This document shows positions 16,140 to 25,597 of a DNA stretch of 47,403 nucleotides, one piece after another. This stretch comes from Beijerinckiaceae bacterium (GTDB lineage Bacteria; Pseudomonadota; Alphaproteobacteria; Rhizobiales; Beijerinckiaceae): assembly GCA_947453155.1 (NCBI GenBank), contig CANGFE010000010.1:1-47403 (forward strand), written 5' to 3'. Numbering within the stretch: the first letter of the stretch is position 1; each line of letters opens with the position of its first letter. A program made the position numbers and the translations under genes. Under the pieces are notes generated by a model. It was given only the letters and a program-made list of their open reading frames with translations. It did no database searches and was not told the DNA's origin.

Positions 16140-16168
16140 CTTATTGTTGCTAAAAATAGAACAATAAG
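16140..16168. promoter_or_regulatory. LysR operator between lysR and pirin genes
   Basis: Perfect inverted repeat CTTATTGTT-N11-AACAATAAG (nine-base arms, 16140-16168) that satisfies the T-N11-A rule for LysR sites. It begins 13 bases upstream of the lysR start and ends 83 bases upstream of the pirin start. The site is seen directly; the binding protein is inferred from position. Confidence 0.75.
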
Positions 16169-16251
16169 TTTCTCATGTCGATGATTGTTCTTGAATTTGG
16201 CATTACCTATCTCTGATGACACCAAGAGGCCTTTGGGCGGGAGCCGACGCC

Positions 16252-16956
16252 ATGACCATTCAACTTCGCAAAGCCAATGAGCGCGGCCATGCCAATCATG
16301 GCTGGCTCGACTCTTTTCATACGTTCTCCTTCGCTGATTATTACGATCCCGCGCAGATGGGCTTCAGTGCCCTGCGCGTGATCAATGAAGACCGCGTCAG
16401 TGCCGGCCAGGGTTTTGGCACACATGGCCATCGCGACATGGAGATCATTTCCTATGTCGTGGAAGGCGCGCTGGAGCATAAGGATTCGATCGGCACTGGC
16501 TCGGTAATCAATGCGGGCGATGTGCAAGTCATGTCGGCGGGCTCGGGTATTCGTCACAGCGAGTTCAACCCGTCAGCAAACGCGCCCGTGCACTTTTTGC
16601 AGATTTGGGTTTTGCCCAATGCAACAAATCACACGCCGCGTTACGACCAGAAAGCATTCACCGCAGACGACAAGCGCGGCCGCGCGCGACTTGTCGTGTC
16701 AGGAGATGGCCGTGATGGCTCATTGATGATTCATCAGGACGCCGACATTTTCGCGGCCCTGCTTGATTCAGGAGCAAGCCTGCATCATGAGCTGCGCCAA
16801 GGACGACGCGGCTGGATCCAATTGGTCCGCGGTGCGCTTGATGTGAATGGCATCAAGATCAACAGCGGCGATGGGCTCGCGATTTCGGATGAAACCGCGC
16901 TCACATTGCGCGCGGACAAAGACGATAGTGAATTCCTGATCTTTGATCTTCCTTGA
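16252..16956 (+). CDS. Pirin-family protein (quercetinase-like bicupin)
   Basis: 234 residues, the usual size for bacterial pirins such as YhhW. The N-terminal cupin metal site is visible as [14 protein letters not shown] (His58, His60) with RHSEFNP (His102, Glu104). The family opening [19 protein letters not shown] is present. Family members bind Fe and some cleave quercetin; others act as redox sensors. The ATG at 16252 has GGGCGGGAG upstream. It is 14 bases before wrbA, so the two form an operon aimed at flavonoid or quinone stress. It is likely activated by the divergent LysR protein. Confidence 0.88.
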   Translation: MTIQLRKANERGHANHGWLDSFHTFSFADYYDPAQMGFSALRVINEDRVSAGQGFGTHGHRDMEIISYVVEGALEHKDSIGTGSVINAGDVQVMSAGSGIRHSEFNPSANAPVHFLQIWVLPNATNHTPRYDQKAFTADDKRGRARLVVSGDGRDGSLMIHQDADIFAALLDSGASLHHELRQGRRGWIQLVRGALDVNGIKINSGDGLAISDETALTLRADKDDSEFLIFDLP

Positions 16957-16970
16957 AAGGAAAACAGACA

Positions 16971-17570
16971 ATGGCAAAAGTTCTCGTTCTTTATTACTCG
17001 ACCTATGGTCATATCGAAAAAATGGCGGAAGCCGTGGCCGAAGGCGCACGCGCAGCAGGTGCCAATGTCGACATTAAGCGCGTGCCGGAAACCGTGCCGG
17101 AAGAAATTGCGCGCACGCATCACTTCAAGCTTGATCAGAAAGCACCCATCGCCAAGATCGAAGAGCTTGAACATTATGACGCGATTATTGTGGGCACAGG
17201 CACACGCTTTGGCCGCGTCTCCTCGCAAATGGCAGCTTTCCTGGATCAGGCTGGCGGGCTCTGGGCGCGTGGCGCGCTGAATGGCAAAGTGGGCGCAGCT
17301 TTTGCCTCCACCGCCACACAGCATGGTGGACAGGAAACAACGCTGTTTTCGATCATCACCAATCTTTTGCATTTCGGCATGGTGATTGTGGGCTTGCCCT
17401 ATAGCCACCAAGGCCAGATGAATATGAGCGAAATCGTCGGCGGCGCACCTTATGGTGCGACAACCCTCGCAGCCGGTGATGGCTCACGCCAGCCTAGCGA
17501 GATTGATCTCGCGGGCGCACGCCACCAAGGCGAGCTGGTTGCCAAGACGGCGGCGAAATTGTTCGGCTGA
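16971..17570 (+). CDS. wrbA: NAD(P)H:quinone oxidoreductase WrbA
   Basis: 199 residues of the flavodoxin-fold WrbA family, which reduces quinones by two electrons with FMN and avoids semiquinones. The FMN phosphate loop is [14 protein letters not shown] at the N-terminus. [20 protein letters not shown] and the TQHGGQETT motif are WrbA signatures, and [20 protein letters not shown] is near the C-terminus. The size matches E. coli WrbA (198). The ATG follows AAGGA. It is cotranscribed with the pirin gene. A repeat element and a terminator lie directly downstream. Confidence 0.95.
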   Translation: MAKVLVLYYSTYGHIEKMAEAVAEGARAAGANVDIKRVPETVPEEIARTHHFKLDQKAPIAKIEELEHYDAIIVGTGTRFGRVSSQMAAFLDQAGGLWARGALNGKVGAAFASTATQHGGQETTLFSIITNLLHFGMVIVGLPYSHQGQMNMSEIVGGAPYGATTLAAGDGSRQPSEIDLAGARHQGELVAKTAAKLFG

Positions 17571-17577
17571 TATCAAA

Positions 17578-17626
17578 CGTCATTGCGAGCGAAGCGAAGC
17601 AAATCAGAGGCCTCCTCGCCATGACG
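17578..17626. repeat. Palindromic intergenic repeat (REP-like)
   Basis: The ends CGTCATTGCGAG (17578-17589) and CTCGCCATGACG (17615-17626) are near-perfect reverse complements, flanking a GAAGCGAAGC core. This matches a palindromic repeat type dispersed in many alphaproteobacterial genomes, here apparently shortened. Only one copy is in the window. Confidence 0.65.
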
Positions 17627-17637
17627 ATCAGAATAAA

Positions 17638-17665
17638 AAAAGCCCCGCAGCAATGCGGGGCTTTT
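17638..17665. terminator. Bidirectional terminator between wrbA and pcaG
   Basis: AAAAGCCCCGC (17638-17648), AGCAAT loop and GCGGGGCTTTT (17655-17665). A and T runs flank both arms, so it can stop wrbA on the plus strand and pcaG on the minus strand. Confidence 0.88.
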
Positions 17666-17688
17666 CATTTTCTTTCAGCTTCTACACA

Positions 17689-18312
17689 TCAGACGTCGAA
17701 GAAGACCGTTTCGTTTTCGCCCTGCAAAACGATGTCGAACGTATAGACCGTCTTGCCATCCTTTTGAGAAGGCTGAGCGATCAATGTGTCGCGACGTTTC
17801 TTGAGTTCAATGCCGCGCAGGATAGGATCGGACTCATTGGCCTTTTCCTCATCGGCAAAATAGATGCGCGTATTGAGGCCCATATTGATGCCGCGCGCAA
17901 CAATCCACAGACTGATGTGGGGCGCTTGCACCTTGCCGCTACGGCCAGTGACGCAACCCGGCTTCACCGTATAGAAACGATAGATGCCCGTTTCAAAATC
18001 GGTGCAGGCACGACCCCAGCCGCGGAAATTCGGATCGACCGAACCCGTCTTCTGGCGATCACCGGGATGGTTGTAGCGACCATCCGCATTGGCTTGCCAG
18101 GCTTCGATCAACGCATCGCGCACGAGACTGCCTGAGCCGTCATACACGCGACCTTCGATGATAATCTGCGCACCGCGCGTGGTCGCACCGACGAGATTAT
18201 TGTCGAAGTTGTTCTGGAAAATATCGAAGCCCGCCTGATGCGGTGCCAGACCGATATGGACGTAAGGGCCTGCCGTCTGCGAGGCGGTTTCCTTGAGATA
18301 TTTCACGCTCAT
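17689..18312 (-). CDS. pcaG: Protocatechuate 3,4-dioxygenase alpha subunit
   Basis: 207 residues. It pairs with PcaH to cleave protocatechuate between the hydroxyls, giving 3-carboxy-cis,cis-muconate. Alpha-subunit features are the start ETASQTAGPYVHIGLAP and IEAWQANADGRYNHPGD. RACTDFETGIYRFYTVKPG and APHISLWIVARGINMGLNTR follow; alpha subunits lack the iron ligands found in beta, as here (PHISLW, not AHIHFS). It lies 3 bases after pcaH and ends before a bidirectional terminator. No other pca gene (B, C, D, I, J) is in the window, so downstream steps must be encoded elsewhere. Confidence 0.95.
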   Translation of the reverse strand: MSVKYLKETASQTAGPYVHIGLAPHQAGFDIFQNNFDNNLVGATTRGAQIIIEGRVYDGSGSLVRDALIEAWQANADGRYNHPGDRQKTGSVDPNFRGWGRACTDFETGIYRFYTVKPGCVTGRSGKVQAPHISLWIVARGINMGLNTRIYFADEEKANESDPILRGIELKKRRDTLIAQPSQKDGKTVYTFDIVLQGENETVFFDV

Positions 18313-18315
18313 GGA

Positions 18316-19189
<874 letters not shown>

Positions 19190-19196
19190 AGGACCC

Positions 19197-20138
19197 ATGA
19201 AAAAAAATGATCATTGGGACCTGGACGGGCATTTGCTGCGGCTCTTCCTGACGGTTTTGGAAGAAGGCTCGATTACGGCTGCCGGGGCGCGGCTGGGGCT
19301 CACCCAATCGGCGGTCAGCCAGAATATCCAGCGGCTGCGGGAGATCACCCGGGACCCGCTTTTTGTGCGGGCCGGGCGCGGCATTATTGCGACCGATCAT
19401 GCGAGAGCCTTGGCGGAACCCGCCCAGCGGCTTCTGGAGGCACTCCGGGATTTTTCGGCGGGCTCGCAATTCAATCCCAAAAGCGCCGAGATCACGCTGA
19501 CCATTGCCGCCAATGATTTTCAGCGCGACTTGCTGCTGCCCTCACTCTTCCAGCTCTTAAGCGACAAGGTGCGCCATGTCAGCCTGCGCGCCATTCCCTC
19601 CAACCTGCCCAATGCGGAAATGCTGCGCACGGGGCGCTGCGATCTTTTGATCACGCCGCTGCCCCCGCAAGGCACGGACATTATGCAGAAGCATATTCTG
19701 CAAGATCATTATGCCTGCTATTTCGACCCCGAAGCCCGCCAAGCGCCGCTTGACGCAGATGACTATCTACAAGCGCGCCACATTACCGTGGTCTATACGG
19801 ATAATGAGCGGCTGAACTTCGACAAGATTCTCGAAGCTAGCGGCATTCGCCGCAATATTGCGGTCTCGGTGCCGAATTTTTCGGGCGTTCCGGCCTTTCT
19901 CAAAGGCACGCCCATGCTCGCAACCATGCCACAATTACTGGCCCGCAGTTTGATGCGCGACTTTGCCTCCTGCCCTGTGCCGCTCAAAGGCCGCACGCCT
20001 GCCGATTTTGACCAATTGCCCATGTATCTGGCCTGGCACCGCCGCTCACAAAATGATGCAGCACATCGCTATATCCGTGGGCTGATCGAAGAGATTTCGC
20101 AAAAGCAATATGCGGCCCGCAGCGCGACAAGTCACTGA
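19197..20138 (+). CDS. LysR-type regulator divergent from pcaHG (NahR/NodD-like branch)
   Basis: 313 residues. The N-terminus reads DLDGHLLRLFLTVLEEGSIT with TQSAVSQNIQRLREITRDPL, the helix-turn-helix pattern of the NahR/NodD/LinR branch. The effector domain follows (SAEITLTIAANDFQRDLLLP; MLATMPQLLARS). It is divergent from pcaHG and likely their activator, but it does not look like a typical PcaQ, so that symbol is not given. The ATG at 19197 sits only 7 bases after a consensus -10 and has no Shine-Dalgarno sequence, so a leaderless mRNA is likely. It ends at a strong terminator facing the FAD hydroxylase gene. Confidence 0.87.
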   Translation: MKKNDHWDLDGHLLRLFLTVLEEGSITAAGARLGLTQSAVSQNIQRLREITRDPLFVRAGRGIIATDHARALAEPAQRLLEALRDFSAGSQFNPKSAEITLTIAANDFQRDLLLPSLFQLLSDKVRHVSLRAIPSNLPNAEMLRTGRCDLLITPLPPQGTDIMQKHILQDHYACYFDPEARQAPLDADDYLQARHITVVYTDNERLNFDKILEASGIRRNIAVSVPNFSGVPAFLKGTPMLATMPQLLARSLMRDFASCPVPLKGRTPADFDQLPMYLAWHRRSQNDAAHRYIRGLIEEISQKQYAARSATSH

Positions 20139-20178
20139 GCGCGGCTATTCGGACCGCCAAAATCATCCCGATCAAAAA

Positions 20179-20210
20179 AAACGCCCCGGAAATCCGGGGC
20201 GTTTCTTTTT
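20179..20210. terminator. Terminator between lysR and FAD hydroxylase gene
   Basis: AAACGCCCCGG (20179-20189), AAAT loop and CCGGGGCGTTT (20194-20204), then CTTTTT. An A-rich run on the left makes it usable from the minus strand too. It overlaps the stop codon of the converging hydroxylase gene. Confidence 0.88.
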
Positions 20211-21795
20211 AGGTAAGACCGACGCAATGGCGCAGCAAATCTGCGGCCGGTCGATCCAAAGTCTCGCCCGACCAAACGACATATTGATCGGGACGCACCA
20301 GAACGAGTGATGCTTCATAAGCCTCACGCCCATCGGTGCGCGTATCGCGCAAAATATCGAAGGGAATGCTGAGCGCTTTTGCTGCATCAGCCAAAGCTTT
20401 GACCTGCGCTTCGTCCGCATCGAGCGCAATCAGCGTGAAACCCTGACCCAAAGCATCAAACGACAATTGACCATTTGAGAGAGCCACAGGCGCAAGGTGA
20501 TGGCCCGCACGCGCCTTCACCTGATGGACACCATGAGCGGAATTCTTGCCGCCCTGCGGCCCGAACATGACAGGCGAGCCCTCATAATTGGGCTCATATT
20601 GCTGGAAGCGCGAACCAATGTCGGTCTCACGACCCTTCCACGCCGCCTCAAACTCAGCGCGATCGCGCTCCGGATTGTAGCGATGCAAGAATTCAGCATC
20701 GCGCTTGATGCGCGAAGTGATGAAATCATTCGCCGTATCCCAGAAGACAGGACGGCGCTCATCACTATAGCTCTCAAGCAACCTGTCGCCGCCCCAGCCC
20801 TGCACGCGTGCAGCGAGCTTCCAGCCCAGATTCACAATATCTTCGAGACCATTGTTGAGACCAAAGCCACCATAGGGCGGATGGGCATGGGCTGCATCAC
20901 CGGCAATGAAAATGCGGCCGCGCTGATATTCATTGGCCACCGCCACGCGCATTTGCCAGAAAGACAAATGCTCGAATTCGCAGGCCACAGGATGACCGAC
21001 AGCCTGCTGGATCAGGCCCAGCGAGTCGGAGGTCTCGAGCTTAGAATCAGGGGGCACGGGTGCGTGGAAGAACCAGCCATCTGGCACATCAATGCGCCCG
21101 AAGAATTGCCAATAACCTTCCAGCTCAGGGCGAATGACGCGATAGGTTGAGCGGTCGGGGAAGCGCTTCATCTTCTCATCGAGATCGGATGAGCGAAAGA
21201 CGGCCAGCAACATGGTTTGTTCGTAATCTTGCGTGGTGCGCGCAATGCCGATCTGATCGCGCACAGAAGAACGCGCGCCATCGCAGCCAACCAGATAATC
21301 GCCTGTGATGATGCGTTTTTCCGAACCATCTTCACGCGAAATCTCGACGCTGACTTTATTCGCATCCTGCGAGATGGTGCCTGCCACATGGCCCAGCATG
21401 AGATTGACGCTTTTCAGCGATTCAATCTTTTTGCGCAGGACCATTTCTGTCTGATATTGCGGCAGGCGCTCATTGTCTTGCGAATAGAAAGAGCGCACCA
21501 GCTCGCGCCCCGCTGGCGCATGCCAATATTCGCTCATCAGATTGCCATAGGCGGTCAATTCGCCAATGGCATAGCCTTTGGGCATGAGGCGCGCTTCACG
21601 CATCTCCTCCACCACGCCCCAGCGGGCGAAATGTTCCATCGTGCGCTGGGTGAGGTTTTGCCCTTTAGGAATGCGGCTCAATGTGCTGCGCGGTTCAATG
21701 ACCGCACAAGAAATGCCGCGCAAACCAAGCGCAACACCCAAGCCCACACCCACCGGACCACCACCGACAACCACAACCTGGAAATGCTCAGACAT
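20209..21795 (-). CDS. FAD-dependent aromatic ring hydroxylase (PheA/TfdB type)
   Basis: 528-residue flavoprotein monooxygenase. The Rossmann FAD motif is VVVVGGGPVGVGLGVALG (residues 7-24), the NAD(P)H/FAD DG motif is LVGCDGARSSVRD (168-180) and the GD motif is IFIAGDAAHAHPPYGGFGLN (295-314). A C-terminal thioredoxin-like extension (about 430-528), typical of phenol and 2,4-dichlorophenol hydroxylases, sets the length. It would hydroxylate a phenolic ring using NAD(P)H and O2. Supply of protocatechuate or a similar catechol to the neighbouring dioxygenase is plausible but inferred. It is 22 bases after TctC-3 on the same strand, so uptake and hydroxylation are coupled. The ribosome site is weak (GAGAA). 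Confidence 0.88.
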   Translation of the reverse strand: MSEHFQVVVVGGGPVGVGLGVALGLRGISCAVIEPRSTLSRIPKGQNLTQRTMEHFARWGVVEEMREARLMPKGYAIGELTAYGNLMSEYWHAPAGRELVRSFYSQDNERLPQYQTEMVLRKKIESLKSVNLMLGHVAGTISQDANKVSVEISREDGSEKRIITGDYLVGCDGARSSVRDQIGIARTTQDYEQTMLLAVFRSSDLDEKMKRFPDRSTYRVIRPELEGYWQFFGRIDVPDGWFFHAPVPPDSKLETSDSLGLIQQAVGHPVACEFEHLSFWQMRVAVANEYQRGRIFIAGDAAHAHPPYGGFGLNNGLEDIVNLGWKLAARVQGWGGDRLLESYSDERRPVFWDTANDFITSRIKRDAEFLHRYNPERDRAEFEAAWKGRETDIGSRFQQYEPNYEGSPVMFGPQGGKNSAHGVHQVKARAGHHLAPVALSNGQLSFDALGQGFTLIALDADEAQVKALADAAKALSIPFDILRDTRTDGREAYEASLVLVRPDQYVVWSGETLDRPAADLLRHCVGLT

Positions 21796-21817
21796 TTTCT
21801 TCTCGTTCTCTTCTTTC

Positions 21818-22858
21818 TTAGCGCGCGGCTTCTGCAATCTGGCGGGCGCGCTCAATGGCTTCTGGCGAGGCGTTGTAGACGCTCTTCAAAATGGCATTGA
21901 TCTCATCGGCATAGACCGGATCAATATCCAACGCCTGCTTTTCAGCTTCGGCCTTATATTCCGCATCTTTCATCGTTGCGGCAAAAGCAGCGCGCAAGGC
22001 AGCCGCGCGGTCAGCCGGAACATTGGCGGGACCCGCCAGCGGCCAGGCGATCGCCAGACGCGCCAAGAAGACTTCGAGGAATTGGCGCTCTGCCGGATCT
22101 TTCACAAGATCCAATGCGGAAGGCACATTCGGCAGATCGGGCGCTTTGGTCATGCCCAGCTGCAATTGCACATCAACTTTCTTCTCCGACACCCAAGTCG
22201 GACGCGCGACCTTGAGATAACCCCAAGACAGGCCAGCCATGCCATCAGCTTCGCCACGCTCAACAGCCAGCAGCATTTCGCTCGCTCCCGGATAACCCGT
22301 GACGACTTTGATCTTGGTCTTGAAGACCGCATTCATGATCAGCGGGAAAGTGGCCGTATCCGCACCGCCGCCCGATGTGGCGATGACGACTTCACGACCC
22401 TTCATATCTTCCAGCGTTTTAAAATTAGCCCCTGCGCGGGTGAAGACGAGATTGGTCTCGCGGCTGGGCGAGCCGATCCATGTCAGTGTGCGCGGATCAA
22501 ATTGCGCTTGCTTGTTGCCCATCAAAGGCTCGAAAGGCGTGCCGCGCGCGAAGGTCGCAATGGCTGTGCCGTCTTTTGGCGCAATATTCGCCATATGATT
22601 GATGGCCGTGATTGAGCCCGCACCCGGCATGTTCTGCACGATGACTTTTGGATTGCCGGGAATATGCTTGCCGATATAGCGGCTAACCGCGCGGGCATTG
22701 AGGTCGTAACCACCGCCTGGAGAAAAGCCGACGATGATCGACAGATTCTTGCCCTTGTAGAAATCTTCCACCGCATCGGCGCGGGCATCAGTTGCGCCCA
22801 GCGCGGCGCCTGCCAGAATTGCGCCTGCTGCCATGGCCCGTTTCGACTGTGTGAACAT
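21818..22858 (-). CDS. TctC/Bug-family periplasmic binding protein (TctC-3)
   Basis: 346 residues from the ATG at 22858 with GGGAGG upstream; a longer open frame reaching 23023 has a non-secretory N-terminus and is rejected. The signal peptide ends near DARADA. FYKGKNLSIIVGFSPGGGYD, VIVQNMPGAGS and VTGYPGASEMLLAVERGEAD place it with TctC-2. It is cotranscribed with the FAD hydroxylase gene downstream, so its ligand is probably the aromatic acid that enzyme acts on. No TctAB gene is adjacent. It lies 103 bp after modC. Confidence 0.88.
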   Translation of the reverse strand: MFTQSKRAMAAGAILAGAALGATDARADAVEDFYKGKNLSIIVGFSPGGGYDLNARAVSRYIGKHIPGNPKVIVQNMPGAGSITAINHMANIAPKDGTAIATFARGTPFEPLMGNKQAQFDPRTLTWIGSPSRETNLVFTRAGANFKTLEDMKGREVVIATSGGGADTATFPLIMNAVFKTKIKVVTGYPGASEMLLAVERGEADGMAGLSWGYLKVARPTWVSEKKVDVQLQLGMTKAPDLPNVPSALDLVKDPAERQFLEVFLARLAIAWPLAGPANVPADRAAALRAAFAATMKDAEYKAEAEKQALDIDPVYADEINAILKSVYNASPEAIERARQIAEAAR

Positions 22859-22961
22859 ATTCCATGCCTCCCACTGCGCGCTCTCCCTCTCACTGGGGGC
22901 GCCCTTATCTCGATGGGGAGGTTCTAGCCTCGCTAAAGGCGGAAGCCAAGCGGAGCCCTGA

Positions 22962-24065
22962 TCACGAGCACGGGGGCGCAGCTTTGCGCACAAGAGCCGC
23001 ACCTTTGACTTGCGCATAGACACTTATGCCCGGCGCCAATCCCAAGAGGCGCCAGGAGCGGGCGGTGACGCGCGACAGGAGCCGCGCGCCCCGCCCGTCT
23101 TCGCCAAGCCCCAAAACGGCGACCATTTGATGCGCTCCGCTCTCCTGCACGCTCAAGATTTTGGCGCGCAGCACATTCACAATCGTGCTCTCATTCGGCT
23201 TTGCCAAAGCAAGGCTCACATCGCCAGCGAGAATCCGCAAGCGTTGAGCGGCCCCGGTGGTCAAGGGCGCTGAGGGAACGAGGAAGCACCCGCCCGCAAC
23301 AGCCAGAGTCGCCATGCCATCTTGTGCATCATAAGATTCAACACGCGCATCCAGACTCACCGCTGCCTCTTGGGAAACAGCGAGCGGCAAGGCGGGATCG
23401 CTTTGCAGAACACTCAGCGGCCCTGAGGCCACCACTTGGCCTGCGCGCATCAAGACGAGATGATCAGCCAAGCGCTCAACTTCACCCATGTCATGACTGA
23501 CATAGAGAACAGGAATAGCGAGGCTCCCATGCAAACGCTCAAGGAAGGGCAGAATTTCATCTTTGGTCAGACGATCAAGAGCTGACAGAGGCTCATCCAT
23601 CAGCAAGATTTTGGGCTGCGAGAGAAGCGCGCGCCCCATGGCCACTCGCTGACGCTCGCCACCTGATAAAGTGGCTGGCGCGCGATCCAGAAATGTTTCG
23701 AGACCCAGAAGCGCAACCAGATCATCAAAGCGGATGGCGTGATCACCCACTTGCTTCGGGGCGCCGTAGAGAAGATTGCCGCGCACAGAGAGATGTGCAA
23801 ACAGGCTGGATTCCTGAAAGACATAGCCAAGTGCCCGTTGATGCACAGGCCGGAAGTGATGTGCATCCTGCCAGACATCACCCGCAATCGAACAAAAGCC
23901 ATCGCGCAGCTGCAACAGGCCCGCAATACCGCGCAGCACCGACGTCTTGCCACAGCCCGAGGGGCCAAACAGCGCCGTGACGCCGCGCGCAGGCACTTCG
24001 AAAGCGGCATCGAGTGCAAATTGACCGAGCCGACCTGCGAAATGGACTTTAATCGTCGCGCTCAT
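22962..24065 (-). CDS. modC: Molybdate ABC transporter ATP-binding protein ModC
   Basis: 367 residues. Walker A is GPSGCGKTS (34-42), the ABC signature LSGGERQ (133-139), Walker B ILLMDEP (153-159), and the H-loop lies in [17 protein letters not shown]-terminal TOBE/Mop-like domain (about 290-360, [20 protein letters not shown]) is specific to ModC-type ATPases and binds oxyanions. It provides energy for molybdate import. Its ATG overlaps the end of modB by 4 bases, and it is the last gene of modABC. Confidence 0.93.
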   Translation of the reverse strand: MSATIKVHFAGRLGQFALDAAFEVPARGVTALFGPSGCGKTSVLRGIAGLLQLRDGFCSIAGDVWQDAHHFRPVHQRALGYVFQESSLFAHLSVRGNLLYGAPKQVGDHAIRFDDLVALLGLETFLDRAPATLSGGERQRVAMGRALLSQPKILLMDEPLSALDRLTKDEILPFLERLHGSLAIPVLYVSHDMGEVERLADHLVLMRAGQVVASGPLSVLQSDPALPLAVSQEAAVSLDARVESYDAQDGMATLAVAGGCFLVPSAPLTTGAAQRLRILAGDVSLALAKPNESTIVNVLRAKILSVQESGAHQMVAVLGLGEDGRGARLLSRVTARSWRLLGLAPGISVYAQVKGAALVRKAAPPCS

Positions 24066-24748
24066 GAGGTCCGCCTCATCATGCGCTTTTCAATCAGCAT
24101 CATGGCGAGCACAACGCAGAAAGAGAAGATCACCATGCCTGCGGAGAGCAAATGCGCCTGCGTCCATTGCGAGGTTTCGACATAATCGAAAATGGCGACC
24201 GAGAGGACTTTCGTCTCTCCCGGTATATTGCCGCCAATCATCAAGACAACGCCGAATTCACCCACCGTATGCGCAAAACCCAGAATAGCGCCCGTCAGAA
24301 AGCCGGGGCTCGCCAGCGGGACAGCCACTGTCCAAAATGCGCGCCATGGTGAAGCGCGCAAAGTGGCCGCCACTTCGAGCGGACGATCCCCAATCGACTC
24401 AAACGCATTGCGAATGGGCTGCACAACAAAGGGAAGCGAGAAAAGCACTGAGCCGATGACGAGGCCCGTGAAAGAAAAGGCAAGCGTGCGCGCGCCCCAG
24501 AGCGAGGCCAGCGTACCACCGGGGCCTTGCGGCCCCAGCACGACGAGGAGATAAAAACCCAGCACTGTTGGGGGTAGAACCAGCGGCATGGCAACAAGAG
24601 CCACAACAGCCTCTTTCCAGATACTTTTGGAGCGCGCCAGCCACCAGGCGAGCGGCGTTCCGATGACAAGCAGGATCAGCGTCGCGAAAGTTGCGAGTTT
24701 CAGGGTCAAGAAGACCGACTGCCATATCTCTGCGGAAAAACCTGTCAT
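24062..24748 (-). CDS. modB: Molybdate ABC transporter permease ModB
   Basis: 228 residues with five to six membrane helices. The start [20 protein letters not shown] is followed by [20 protein letters not shown]. The EAA-type coupling loop is [20 protein letters not shown], then [20 protein letters not shown] and PGETKV. The [12 protein letters not shown] and PGETKV sequences are nearly diagnostic of ModB. It forms the homodimeric channel with ModC in the inner membrane. It sits 8 bases after modA and overlaps modC by 4 bases, so the operon is modA-modB-modC. Confidence 0.95.
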   Translation of the reverse strand: MTGFSAEIWQSVFLTLKLATFATLILLVIGTPLAWWLARSKSIWKEAVVALVAMPLVLPPTVLGFYLLVVLGPQGPGGTLASLWGARTLAFSFTGLVIGSVLFSLPFVVQPIRNAFESIGDRPLEVAATLRASPWRAFWTVAVPLASPGFLTGAILGFAHTVGEFGVVLMIGGNIPGETKVLSVAIFDYVETSQWTQAHLLSAGMVIFSFCVVLAMMLIEKRMMRRTS

Positions 24749-24756
24749 GCCTGCGC

Positions 24757-25509
24757 TTAACTCACACCCGAGACATAGCCGAACTTTTCGATGATAGCAC
24801 GCGCTTCGGGGCTCTTCAGAAAAACCAAGAATGCGCGAGAGGCTTCATCCTGCGCAGCACTTTTCAACAAGACAGCATCCTGACGGATTTCGGAATAAAG
24901 CGCCTGCGGGACAAGCCAGCGCGAGCCGCCCGATTGCCCGACCAATTGCGAGAGCGCGATAAAGCCCAGTTCCGCATTGCCCGTATCGATGAATTGGAAC
25001 GTCTGAGCAATGGAATTGCCCATGACGACTTTCGATTTCAGCGCCCCGTCCATTTTTAAAGATTTCAGAACTTCGAGCGCCGCAACCCCATAGGGAGATG
25101 CCGCCGGATTGCCGATGGCGATCTTTGAAAAAGCCTGCGCGCGCAAAGTCACCTCGTCTTTCACAAAAGCGGAATCCTTGCTCCAGAGAACGAGCTTGCC
25201 GATCGCATAAGTGAAACGCGTATCAGACAGCGCGAGACCTCCTGCAACAAGTGCTTTCGGGCGCTCATCATCCGCCGACAGAAAAACCTGATACGGCGCA
25301 CCTTGCTGGATTTGGGCGAGCAATTGGCCAGACGAGCCGAAACTCAAAACAACGTCGTGACCCATGCGCCCTTTGAATGCGGCGGCAATCTCTTTGGCGG
25401 CATCCGCAAAATTGGCTGCGACGGCCACATGCGTGGCGCCGGCATGGGCCGCGAGGGAAGCGCTCAGGATGGCAAAGTAAGCGACAAAAACTGACTTGAA
25501 AAAACGCAT
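24757..25509 (-). CDS. modA: Molybdate-binding periplasmic protein ModA
   Basis: 250 residues with a signal peptide ending near LAAHA. Oxyanion-binding elements are [58 protein letters not shown] and [12 protein letters not shown]. The ATG at 25509 follows AAGGAGGG; seven extra in-frame codons upstream are not needed. It captures molybdate or tungstate for ModBC. It is first in modABC. No ModE gene or ModE-type palindrome is visible nearby. Molybdenum supply would serve Mo-hydroxylases or sulfite-type oxidoreductases encoded elsewhere. Confidence 0.93.
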   Translation of the reverse strand: MRFFKSVFVAYFAILSASLAAHAGATHVAVAANFADAAKEIAAAFKGRMGHDVVLSFGSSGQLLAQIQQGAPYQVFLSADDERPKALVAGGLALSDTRFTYAIGKLVLWSKDSAFVKDEVTLRAQAFSKIAIGNPAASPYGVAALEVLKSLKMDGALKSKVVMGNSIAQTFQFIDTGNAELGFIALSQLVGQSGGSRWLVPQALYSEIRQDAVLLKSAAQDEASRAFLVFLKSPEARAIIEKFGYVSGVS

Positions 25510-25532
25510 CGCAAAACCCTCCTTTCTCAAAA

Positions 25533-25538
25533 ATTATA
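25533..25538 (-). promoter_or_regulatory. Candidate -10 element of modABC
   Basis: TATAAT on the minus strand, 24 bases before the modA start and only a few bases beyond the T run of the upstream gene's terminator. No good -35 is found at 17 bases because that position lies inside the terminator stem. Confidence 0.4.
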
Positions 25539-25542
25539 CATG

Positions 25543-25571
25543 AAAAAAGCCGCCCGGCGAGGGCGGCTTTT
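25543..25571 (-). terminator. Terminator of the FAH-family gene
   Basis: On the minus strand AAAAGCCGCCC pairs with GGGCGGCTTTT around a five-base loop (25545-25571) and T6 follows. It lies 26 bases past the FAH-family stop and upstream of modA, separating the two units. Confidence 0.88.
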
Positions 25572-25597
25572 CACAAGCTTTTGCGAGAAGGAAGACC

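Noticed and set aside
19197-20138. Naming the LysR gene pcaQ
   Set aside because: Its N-terminal sequence fits the NahR/NodD branch better; only position next to pcaHG supports PcaQ.
21578-22615. 345-codon plus-strand frame over TctC-3
   Set aside because: Shadow of the real minus-strand genes; no motif, no ribosome site.
22859-23023. 55-codon N-terminal extension of TctC-3
   Set aside because: It would bury the signal peptide; a good ribosome site sits at the internal ATG at 22858.
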